Source: Planctomycetota bacterium
GTDB taxonomy: Bacteria; Planctomycetota; Phycisphaerae; Phycisphaerales; SM1A02
Direction: 5' to 3'
Assembly: GCA_017859745.1 (NCBI GenBank)
Contig: JAFMML010000025.1
Span: 1-39,711, forward strand
Length of the DNA: 39,711 nucleotides
Position numbers and translations under genes: made by a program
Part shown: positions 1-6,345 of the stretch, piece by piece
Layout: the number at the start of each line of letters is the position of its first letter
Position numbering within the stretch: the first letter of the stretch is position 1
The notes under the pieces: model-generated
What the model was told of the DNA's origin: nothing
Databases searched by the model: none
The model's input: only the letters and a program-made list of their open reading frames with translations

Positions 1-528
1 GAACTGCTCCTTGAGATCGACATAGCCCAAGGGCGTGACCTCTTGAAGCAGGTGCGTCTCCAACCGGTAGACCCCCAGCCATCGGTTCTCGGCCCCCACG
101 CCGATCCTCGCCGAGGCCTCGCTCTGGCCCGTGGGGCCCGGCTCGAAGAACCGGTCGAGGCTCGTCGGCGGAAGCGAGCTGGACTCGATCACCAGCATCG
201 AATCCGCCTCGCCGAACTCCTCCCTCAGATCGGCCAGCGTGCCGGCCACGCCCCGATGCGGCCGTGGGTCCACGACGACCTTCGGGGCCATCGAGTCGGT
301 GGGAAGACGCCGACTCTCCGCCGCGAACCATGCCCGATCTCGCTCATTGCTGCAAACCACAAGAAGATCGGCTCCCTCGAGCGATCGAGTCGCTGCGATC
401 AGACGCAACCAACCTTGAAGCAGCGTGCATTCCGCCTCCAACGGGAGACCCGCGATCGGAAACCCGATCTGGCTCCGAAACGTGCCCGAGCGAATTCCGC
501 CCGCAAGCATGACGACCGCCGTCTTCAC
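1..528 (-). CDS. NDP-sugar pyrophosphorylase-like protein (partial, C-terminus missing)
   Basis: The first 176 codons of a minus-strand gene whose 3' end lies beyond the left edge. It starts VKTAVVMLAGG, the N-terminal nucleotide-binding loop of the sugar nucleotidyltransferase (GT-A like) fold. This is followed by GFPIAGLPL, which resembles the PLPIAGKPL segment of that family, and by a RGVAGTLADLREEFG segment like the RGTAGAL segment of these enzymes. The usual GxGTRL loop is altered to GGIRSGTF, so catalytic activity cannot be assumed. GTG at 528 is chosen because GGAGG lies 9 nt upstream; an internal ATG at 510 would cut off the first strand. Likely role (inference): activated sugar supply or glycan modification. 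The substrate cannot be told from this fragment. Confidence 0.7.
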   Translation of the reverse strand, partial: MKTAVVMLAGGIRSGTFRSQIGFPIAGLPLEAECTLLQGWLRLIAATRSLEGADLLVVCSNERDRAWFAAESRRLPTDSMAPKVVVDPRPHRGVAGTLADLREEFGEADSMLVIESSSLPPTSLDRFFEPGPTGQSEASARIGVGAENRWLGVYRLETHLLQEVTPLGYVDLKEQF

Positions 529-1404
529 GTCGAGAGGCCTCCACGCACCGGACGCATTGGCGAAGCCACACCACCGGGCCCGGTCGGTGTCGCACCTTCC
601 GCCTCAGATATCGGACCTCTCGATCGAGACCCCGTTGCTCCGCAGGAATCGGTGTCCGCGTCACCTACAAAATCATGGGGCAAGATCGGCATGTCGTTGG
701 TCTCTGAAGCGTCTCGGAAGCCGTGGGACCGCCGGTCGCGTCGTCCGCGTGGAGGTTGATCGACGAATTCCACCCTCAAACGGAGTTCCACTCGGGGAAT
801 CGAGCAACATCGATCGCGTCGGCCCAACCACTTCCACCCCATTGGTTGCGACATCCGGGCATCCCGTCATCACCCGATTCGACTCCAGCCCTCGTCACGC
901 GACGCTGTTCGCAACGCCCCCACAACTCGTAAACAGCTGCAGTCAATGGAATAACGCCTTTCTCCGCCAGCAGCATGAATCGTCGAACATCGGCCCGTGC
1001 CCGAATCCGCTCCTCCCACACCACTCCAGGGGCACCGAGGTACGAGCAACTCGCATGGAGGTTCGCGGAGAATTCCACGCGAATCCAAGATCGAGTTGAA
1101 CGGAGAGGCGACCGCCTGGACGCCCTCAGGATCTCCCCCCGTCCCCATCCGGACAACCCTCAAGGGTGCAGGTGCCTTCCCCATCCTGGTCCAGACCGCG
1201 TGGTTGGTCTGGCGGGGTCGTCGGGAACATCCGGAAGTCCGGGGTTGCACCGCCGCAGTTGGGGGAATACCCAAGACTCCGCCTTCCTGGGACTTGCCTC
1301 GCAGCTGGCGAATTCGACCTTATGCCAGCAGCACCACCGCCTTGGCGGGACTGCAGAGGTCATGCCCTGGCCCATGGGCTTGGGTGAAGAAAGGTCTTGT
1401 CCAC
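529..1404. other. 876-bp gene-free intergenic region
   Basis: It lies between two divergent genes. Open frames of 60-130 codons exist on both strands, but their translations are rich in Arg, Pro and Ser, lack any recognisable domain, and look like chance frames of GC-rich DNA. From 529 to about 1150 I see nothing beyond the GGAGG ribosome binding site of the leftward gene. The right part (1156-1379) is dense in inverted repeats and is listed separately. Confidence 0.6.
1156..1379 (+). other. Cluster of small hairpins, possible structured leader RNA
   Basis: Five compact inverted repeats and one palindrome follow each other upstream of the dockerin/PEP-CTERM gene. They are ACCCT/AGGGT (1156-1167), CCAGACC/GGTCTGG (1191-1212, with an outer CCCC/GGGG pair at 1179 and 1217), TTGGG/CCCAA (1259-1274), GCTGGC/GCCAGC (1304-1329), CCGCC/GGCGG (1337-1348) and the palindrome GCCCATGGGC (1370-1379). 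None is followed by a T-run. I do not recognise a known riboswitch consensus. High GC makes short stems common, so the evidence for a functional RNA is weak. Confidence 0.25.
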
Positions 1405-1911
1405 ATGTTCAACCAATTCCCGCAAGGTTCGACGTTGAGGCCCGCTCTCCTGGGCATCCCACTGGTCGCCCTCGCCTTCACGGGCCCCACGTTCGCCAGC
1501 GAGGCGGACCTCGATGGCAATGGCGTGATCGATGCGGCCGACCAGAGCGTGCTCCTCGCATCGTGGGGGGACTGTCCGGCTCCGTGCCCGTCCGACCTCA
1601 ACGGCGACGGTGTGGTCGATGGCATCGACTTCGCCATCCTCCTCGATGCGGCATCCGCCGGGCAGACCGAGACCGGAGGAAGCTCGGACACCGTCGACAG
1701 CGACGGCCTCTACGAAGATGGTGAAGGAGCCGGGGCGACCGAGGACAACGACCTGTTCGGTTCGCAGGAGCCGACCTCTCCCAACGGCGATGGCGGTGAT
1801 CTCAACATTCCCATTCACGCCGTCCCTCTGCCGGCTCCGGTTTGGATCGGCATTGCTGGCCTTGCAGGTGCGATGATCGTGCGTCGCCGTTTGCTCGGCC
1901 GTCTGGCGTGA
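1405..1911 (+). CDS. Secreted dockerin-like protein with PEP-CTERM sorting tail
   Basis: 168 residues. The N-terminus has a signal peptide (hydrophobic ALLGIPLVALAFTG, likely cut after TFAS). Residues 34-80 carry two EF-hand/dockerin type I calcium loops, DLDGNGVIDAAD and DLNGDGVVDGID, separated by the WGDCPAPCPS segment common in planctomycete dockerins. A Gly/Asp/Glu-rich linker follows. The C-terminus reads VPLPAPVWIGIAGLAGAM then VRRRLLGRLA: a VPLPAP motif, a transmembrane helix and a basic tail, the layout of exosortase-processed PEP-CTERM proteins. Expected role: cell-surface or matrix protein trimmed by an exosortase encoded elsewhere; no exosortase is in this window. ATG 1405 is chosen because it gives a normal signal peptide; GTG 1384 is in frame and possible. 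Its 3' end meets the next gene tail to tail with 26 bp between. Confidence 0.8.
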   Translation: MFNQFPQGSTLRPALLGIPLVALAFTGPTFASEADLDGNGVIDAADQSVLLASWGDCPAPCPSDLNGDGVVDGIDFAILLDAASAGQTETGGSSDTVDSDGLYEDGEGAGATEDNDLFGSQEPTSPNGDGGDLNIPIHAVPLPAPVWIGIAGLAGAMIVRRRLLGRLA

Positions 1912-1937
1912 TGTCCGGCGGCGAAACCAATCGCACC

Positions 1938-2459
1938 TCACGCCGGAGGCCTCGGCAGCAAGGCGTCACGCCCTTGCCCTGGCATCGAACGACCGCTCCC
2001 GCCTTCGCTCCGTGAATCGGCGGTCGAATCGGGACGAGGGCCGAGATCGATGTACTCCCGCACCCCCGGCTCGGGAGGGACTTCGCGGACCTCTTCCCGC
2101 AGGACCTGCTCCTCGAGTTGCCGGTACAGCGATCGATCATCGAGGTGCTCGGTGTCGAGCAGGTAGATCTGCAGGCGTGCGAGTCCGTGAATGACCGCCC
2201 AGAGACGATCCGAGAGACCTGCCCCGTCGAGTTCCTCCGCAGGCGGCACCTCGATGCCCAACGCCCCCAGTTGCCGCAGGTTGGTGGTCACCGGGGCCAA
2301 CTCGAAGTCGTAGACCATCGTCCAATAGAGACGATCGGTGACGCCACCCGATCGCCGAGCCTCTTCGACCAGTTGGTCGATCTTCCGTCGTCGAGTACGG
2401 CGCCGGCACTCGAGATCCCGTTCGAAGGCCTGCTCCGTCGCCGTCTGCATGCGGTTCAT
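1938..2459 (-). CDS. Conserved hypothetical protein (planctomycete type)
   Basis: 173 residues, soluble, no signal peptide. The first 30 residues are strongly basic (CRRRTRRRK). The middle part (about 40-130) is predicted helical and includes [20 protein letters not shown] followed by [20 protein letters not shown] recall a similar HLSDRELY-type motif in small planctomycete proteins of unknown function. The C-terminal 35 residues are Pro/Gly/Arg-rich and probably disordered. ATG 2459 has GAGG about 9 nt upstream; longer in-frame starts only add Arg/Ser-rich low-quality sequence. Its upstream neighbour at 2600 is divergent with 140 bp between. Function is unknown; the recollection of homologues is from memory and was not searched. 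Confidence 0.65.
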   Translation of the reverse strand: MNRMQTATEQAFERDLECRRRTRRRKIDQLVEEARRSGGVTDRLYWTMVYDFELAPVTTNLRQLGALGIEVPPAEELDGAGLSDRLWAVIHGLARLQIYLLDTEHLDDRSLYRQLEEQVLREEVREVPPEPGVREYIDLGPRPDSTADSRSEGGSGRSMPGQGRDALLPRPPA

Positions 2460-2599
2460 GTCTCGTCCTCGTGCAAGGCCCGCGGTCGAGTCGAACCTAC
2501 GGCGAGCTCGACGACCTTTGCCCACTTCGAGCGGAAACGCCTCCCCCGCCGCCCGGACTCCGGCGATTCGCGAGTCGGCTTCGAATCCGAGAGCACGCC

Positions 2600-3007
2600 G
2601 TGAGGGAATCCCGAGACGCCGTGCCGAATCCACCCGCCAAGACCTGCCCGACCTGCGGACGGAACTTCGAATGGCGCCGCAAGTGGGCGCTCGACTGGGA
2701 CTCGGTGCGGTACTGCTCGAGCCGCTGCCGTCGTGGCCCCGGATTGGTCGGCCGCGAGGCGGAACAGGCGATCCTGGATCTCCTCGCCCATCGGAGTTCC
2801 GACGCCTCGATCTGCCCGAGCGAAGCGGCACGCGCGCTCGCTGCCGCCGGTTCCCAGCCGGACTCTTGGAGATCCTCGATGCCCAAGATCCACGATGCGG
2901 CCCGCCGCCTCGCCGTCGAGGGGCGCATCGAGATCACGCAGGGCGGCCGCGTGCTCGATCCCACCGACCTTCGCGGGCCGGTGCGGCTTCGAAGACCTCG
3001 CCGATGA
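2600..3007 (+). CDS. DUF2256 and DUF3253 domain protein
   Basis: About 135 residues. Residues 12-42 match DUF2256: [14 protein letters not shown] followed by YCSSRCR, a four-cysteine (CxxC...CxxxC) probable zinc site. Residues 50-130 match DUF3253, a small winged-helix-like domain, with [10 protein letters not shown], a [17 protein letters not shown] stretch and [14 protein letters not shown]. The two domains are known together in one protein. DUF2256 genes often sit near photolyase or cryptochrome genes, and here the next gene on the opposite strand is a photolyase fusion, with ends convergent and 109 bp apart. The start is uncertain: GTG 2600 and GTG 2621 both precede the zinc motif and neither has a strong ribosome binding site. 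Function is not established; nucleic-acid binding is a guess from the folds. Confidence 0.8.
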   Translation: MRESRDAVPNPPAKTCPTCGRNFEWRRKWALDWDSVRYCSSRCRRGPGLVGREAEQAILDLLAHRSSDASICPSEAARALAAAGSQPDSWRSSMPKIHDAARRLAVEGRIEITQGGRVLDPTDLRGPVRLRRPRR

Positions 3008-3032
3008 ACAGAGCTGGAGACGGGTCGGGACG

Positions 3033-3055
3033 GCCCCAGGCGCCTCGCCCGGGGC
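3033..3055. terminator. Weak hairpin between convergent genes
   Basis: GCCCC (3033-3037) pairs with GGGGC (3051-3055), and the flanking GAC/GTC can add three pairs with a one-base bulge. It sits between the stops of the DUF2256 gene and the photolyase fusion, a sensible place for a bidirectional terminator. There is no T-run on either side, so intrinsic termination is doubtful. Confidence 0.25.
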
Positions 3056-3116
3056 GTCCATTCGAGGTCTCTCCGACGCGAACTCCACCGCCCACGGGAC
3101 GCGCCGGGCCTCGCTC

Positions 3117-5657
3117 TCAGAACAGCATCGACTCGCCGGCCGGAGGGACACCCGCCTCCGACGAGTCGCGAACGGCCCAACGAGCCTCTCGCAGAACCGC
3201 ACCGGCAAGATCCAGACCCGCAAGCCACGCGCCCTCGACGCTGCCGGTTCGAGCGTAGTCGCCGCCGAACAGCACGCCTTCATGCGTCGAGACCCTGGGG
3301 ACCGTGGCGATGGCGACGGCGCTCGGCTCGACCCGCATGCCGGATGGTCGCGCGTAGCGCCATCGATGCGCGACGCAGCTGGCGATCTCGATCGCCTCCC
3401 CACCGAGACCACCGACCGCATCGACGAACATCGCCGAAAGCGCGCCGGCCACCGTGTCCCGGTCGTCCTCCAGATGAACCGTCGTCCACGCCTCGCTCGC
3501 CTCGAGCACGAATGCGACACCGGGGGTCTCGTCGCGTCCCGGCTTCGAACCCTGGTCGACGATCGAGCACCATGACGACTTGCCGGCCGACTCGAGTCGG
3601 CCAAACCGAGTCTCGAGCGGACGAGTCAGTTCGATCATCGCCACCCACGCCGGCGCCGTCGCGCGTCCGAGGTCTCCGACGCCGAGGGCTTCATCCACAT
3701 CGACACCCGAGGCGTCGAGCAACGCCCCGGCCTGAGGACCGGGCGTCGTCACGATCACCGCGTCCCATCCCGAGCTCGGTGCCCGATCCTCGATGTGGAC
3801 GGTCCATCCGCCGCCTTGCTCGCGCTCGAGGCGTTCGACCTTCGACCCGCAGGAGAGATCGAGATCGGCGGCGAGGTGCTTGGCGATCCTGTTCATGCCG
3901 CCGACACCGACGAACTCGCCGTCGTCGGCGAGCGACCGCCTCTCGACGACGCGGCCGACCTCGTCGCATCTGACCAGTTGGGCGTCCCAGCGGTCGACGA
4001 CGCCCACGTCGCGCCATGCCCGGACGAATCGTCCGAAGCGCGGATCCCGAACCGTGAACGACGACGCGCCGTGATCGAAGCGCCCGCCCGACCCGCGTCG
4101 GGTGCTGATGCGTCCGCCGGGCCCCCGCGCCTTGTCGAAGACCCGGACCGCCACGCCGTGATCGGCGAGCGTCCGTGCCGAGGCGAGGCCGCAGATGCCC
4201 GCGCCCACCACCGCGACCCGCAGCGGACCTCCAGCCGCGCCACGGCGCTGCAGGCGCGAGACCCGACGCTCGTATCCGGCGACGTCGAGACGAGACGCGT
4301 GATCGGCGGGGTCGCGCCCCCGCACCGCGCCGAGCACCGGCTGCTCGGGTTGAAACGGTCGATCGAAGAGGCCGAGGCACCAGAGAAGGCCTCCGGCGCT
4401 CGAGGGATCGCACCCGTCCAGCGCGTGCCGGTTGTTCAGATCGAACAGACGACGGATCGCCTCGTCGGGCGACTTCGACCAGAGAGGGATCGCCTTGCCC
4501 CAGGTCATGCGCACGTTGTTGTGCAGCTCGCCCTGCCACCGAAGGCTGCGTTGTGCGAGATCCCACAGCGTCTCGCCGGTCGTCCCCCGCTCGAGCGTCT
4601 CGTCGTCGAGCCGATCGCGGGGGTCGTTCCGATGATCCGCCAGCGTCTCCTGCGACCATCGCGGCAGGACTTCGACCGACTCGTGCTCGGGACGCCGGGC
4701 CGCCCAGTGCCAGGCGAGCTCCCGCCAGATCAGCAGTTCGTCGAGGTACTTCTCGGCGCGGTCGTGGCAGGCGTCGCGGGCGATTCGAAACGGCGACACC
4801 ATCCCGTAGTGAAGGTAGGCCGACATGCGGCTGACCCCGTCCCGAGCCGCGTCGTTGCGATCGCGGCCGTAGCGCTTCAGCCCGTGCGAGCGGAACGCCG
4901 TCCAACGCCGCAACCCCGCGTCGGTTCCACCGGGCGTGTCGAACACCGGTCCGATCGAGTGATCGATGTCGAGAGCCCCCACGATCGCCGCGATCTGCGC
5001 ATCGTCGGCGTCTGCGAGATCGAGAGAACCCTTCGGAAGCGTCGAAGACTCGACTCCGGTCCTGCCGTCCGGCCATGTCGCGACGAGACGGCCTCGACGC
5101 TCACCTTCGAGGCGATCCCGAAACACGAACGCCCGGTCCGGCGCCTTCCGAGACAGCGACATCGGAACGACGCAGGCGGCGTCCACCGCGTACACCGGCG
5201 CCGAGGTCGAGGCGGCGATCGCCTCGAGCCATGCCGGCCAAGGCGCGGCCGGCATCTCTTCGGTCACGACGGCCGAGGCCTCGCGAGCCAGAGGCCCCAC
5301 GACCGAGGGTTCGCCGGGCTGCCGGACAAGCACCGCCAGATCGAGACCTCGCTTCCGAAGTCCGCCCTGCAGGTCGCGAAGGCCTTCGAGCGCGAACGTC
5401 GCATGCCGATCGTTGTTGAATCGGTGTCGCCCGCCGACGACCGCCACCGCCAGCAATGGCACCTCGAGGCGGTGGGCCAGCTCGCACGCCACATCGAAGG
5501 CGGGGTTCTCCTCGACCCGCATGGCGTGGTGGACCCACCACAGCACCGGGCGGCCCCCTCCAACGGGATCCCCGCCCTCCGCGGAATTCGCCACGGCCGC
5601 CTCGATGGAACGGGTTCGCTCGGCGAGGTGATCTGGAAGGAACTCGATCGGATGCAC
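3117..5657 (-). CDS. Fusion: class II-like DNA photolyase + renalase-like FAD oxidoreductase
   Basis: 846 residues with two enzymes in one frame. Residues 37-200 are the photolyase N-terminal domain (VLWWVHHAMRVEEN, then DRHATFALEGLRDL). Residues 240-465 are the FAD-binding helical domain: RMSAYLHYGMVSPF, DELLIWRELAWHW, NNVRMTWGKAIPLW, then LDGCDPSSAGGLLWCLGLFD. These look most like class II CPD photolyases (RMYWAKKILEW, LDGRDPNGY). Residues 478-830 form a Rossmann FAD/NAD(P) oxidoreductase of the renalase-like COG3380 type: VAVVGAGICGLASA, VFDKARGPGGRISTRR, FDHGASSFTVRDPRF, and a C-terminal GVLFGGDYARTGSVEGAW FAD contact. In other bacteria these are usually separate, sometimes neighbouring genes. 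GTG 5657 is chosen for GGAG 9 nt upstream; a TTG at 5738 would add 27 basic residues with no support. I see no frameshift at the junction (about residues 465-478). The expected photolyase activity is light-driven dimer repair; the substrate of the second half is unknown. Confidence 0.88.
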   Translation of the reverse strand: MHPIEFLPDHLAERTRSIEAAVANSAEGGDPVGGGRPVLWWVHHAMRVEENPAFDVACELAHRLEVPLLAVAVVGGRHRFNNDRHATFALEGLRDLQGGLRKRGLDLAVLVRQPGEPSVVGPLAREASAVVTEEMPAAPWPAWLEAIAASTSAPVYAVDAACVVPMSLSRKAPDRAFVFRDRLEGERRGRLVATWPDGRTGVESSTLPKGSLDLADADDAQIAAIVGALDIDHSIGPVFDTPGGTDAGLRRWTAFRSHGLKRYGRDRNDAARDGVSRMSAYLHYGMVSPFRIARDACHDRAEKYLDELLIWRELAWHWAARRPEHESVEVLPRWSQETLADHRNDPRDRLDDETLERGTTGETLWDLAQRSLRWQGELHNNVRMTWGKAIPLWSKSPDEAIRRLFDLNNRHALDGCDPSSAGGLLWCLGLFDRPFQPEQPVLGAVRGRDPADHASRLDVAGYERRVSRLQRRGAAGGPLRVAVVGAGICGLASARTLADHGVAVRVFDKARGPGGRISTRRGSGGRFDHGASSFTVRDPRFGRFVRAWRDVGVVDRWDAQLVRCDEVGRVVERRSLADDGEFVGVGGMNRIAKHLAADLDLSCGSKVERLEREQGGGWTVHIEDRAPSSGWDAVIVTTPGPQAGALLDASGVDVDEALGVGDLGRATAPAWVAMIELTRPLETRFGRLESAGKSSWCSIVDQGSKPGRDETPGVAFVLEASEAWTTVHLEDDRDTVAGALSAMFVDAVGGLGGEAIEIASCVAHRWRYARPSGMRVEPSAVAIATVPRVSTHEGVLFGGDYARTGSVEGAWLAGLDLAGAVLREARWAVRDSSEAGVPPAGESMLF

Positions 5658-5726
5658 GCGTGAGGACTCCAACCCGGGAAGATCTCGGACCTGCCTCGAT
5701 TCGTCACGGCGTCGATGCGGCTTCGA

Positions 5727-5754
5727 TTGCCCGGCCAATCCGTCGATCTATAGT
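5727..5754 (+). promoter_or_regulatory. Promoter of the cysteine-rich/efflux operon
   Basis: TTGCCC (5727-5732) and TATAGT (5749-5754) are separated by 16 bp, giving 4/6 and 5/6 matches to the sigma-70 hexamers in otherwise GC-rich DNA. The predicted start of transcription is near 5761, which puts the TTG/ATG at 5754-5757 outside the transcript and favours ATG 5799 for the first gene. Confidence 0.5.
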
Positions 5755-5767
5755 TGATGGCGATCCT

Positions 5768-5782
5768 GCAACGGATCGTTGC
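5768..5782. promoter_or_regulatory. Operator-like palindrome just downstream of the promoter
   Basis: GCAACG-GAT-CGTTGC is a perfect 6-bp inverted repeat with a 3-bp centre, placed about +8 to +22 relative to the predicted transcription start. A second, overlapping repeat CGATCC/GGATCG (5761-5778) is also present. Position and symmetry fit a dimeric repressor site; no regulator gene is adjacent. Confidence 0.4.
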
Positions 5783-5798
5783 GGAGCCACCCCCGTCG

Positions 5799-6257
5799 AT
5801 GTCCCGTCGAAGCACCAGCACGCCGATGCCCCACTGGCCGAAGATCGCCCGAACGGGGCTCCTCCGAATGGCGATCGTGCTGTGGCTGCCGTTCTGCTGC
5901 TGCCAGTTGCAGGGCGCCTGGGCACTCGTGGGAGGAGGCGACGCTCCGGAGGTCTCGAGCGCCTGCGGAGGAGCCTGCTGCGAATCCAGCGCCGATCGGG
6001 GCACCTCGCCGGACGAGGGCGAGACTGGAGATGGCGAGAGTCAGGAGCCCTGCGCTTCCAGCTGCTGCGTTCGGGGCGAGGCGATCCCGCCCAAGTGGGA
6101 GTTGCCCGCAGGTCGCGACCTCGGGGTCGTCCTGGTGGCGACGTCTCGATCGCACGCGGATCTCCCGCCCTCGATCGAGGAATCCGGCCCGACGACGTCG
6201 GTCCCGGATCCACCTTGGGCGTCGCCCGCGCGGGCGAGGGTCCGTCTCCAGGTCTAG
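5799..6257 (+). CDS. Small cysteine-rich membrane or exported protein, unknown function
   Basis: 152 residues. Residues 19-40 form one hydrophobic segment that ends in three consecutive cysteines (LWLPFCCCQLQGAW). It is followed by a cysteine-rich region with CGGACCES and CASSCC, separated by an acidic Gly/Glu/Asp stretch; eight to nine cysteines fall within about 60 residues. The C-terminal 60 residues are Ser/Pro-rich and probably disordered. It may be membrane-anchored or secreted with disulfides, or may bind a soft metal; both are inference. It is the first gene after a good promoter and is 88 bp ahead of the TolC-like gene, so it is probably co-expressed with the efflux genes. GGAG lies 13 nt before ATG 5799, rather far. 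No family recognised. Confidence 0.55.
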   Translation: MSRRSTSTPMPHWPKIARTGLLRMAIVLWLPFCCCQLQGAWALVGGGDAPEVSSACGGACCESSADRGTSPDEGETGDGESQEPCASSCCVRGEAIPPKWELPAGRDLGVVLVATSRSHADLPPSIEESGPTTSVPDPPWASPARARVRLQV

Positions 6258-6334
6258 TTCGAGCATCGGCGTTGCCGTCGCGGGCCATCGGCCTGCGATG
6301 TCCGGGCCGGTCTGCGCCGGTCCTTTCTCGAACT
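6256..6334 (+). repeat. Long-range inverted repeat before the TolC-like gene
   Basis: AGTTCGAG (6256-6263) and CTCGAACT (6327-6334) are perfect 8-bp complements enclosing 63 bp that includes further GGCCGG/CCGG pairing. The right arm directly precedes the GGAG ribosome binding site of the next gene (ATG 6346). In mRNA this could form a stem just upstream of the start; chance occurrence is possible. Confidence 0.25.
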
Positions 6335-6345
6335 TGGAGTGACCC

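Noticed and set aside
425-1156. Several open frames of 60-220 codons in the left gap
   Set aside because: No ribosome binding sites, no domains, and composition dominated by Arg, Pro and Ser.
1201-1275. Possible cobalamin-type riboswitch (GGGAA, GTTGCACC, CGCAGTT fragments)
   Set aside because: The conserved boxes are not in the right order or spacing and there is no B12 box.
3795-5663. Plus-strand open frame of 622 codons opposite the photolyase fusion
   Set aside because: The minus strand holds the conserved photolyase and oxidoreductase motifs; the plus frame has none.
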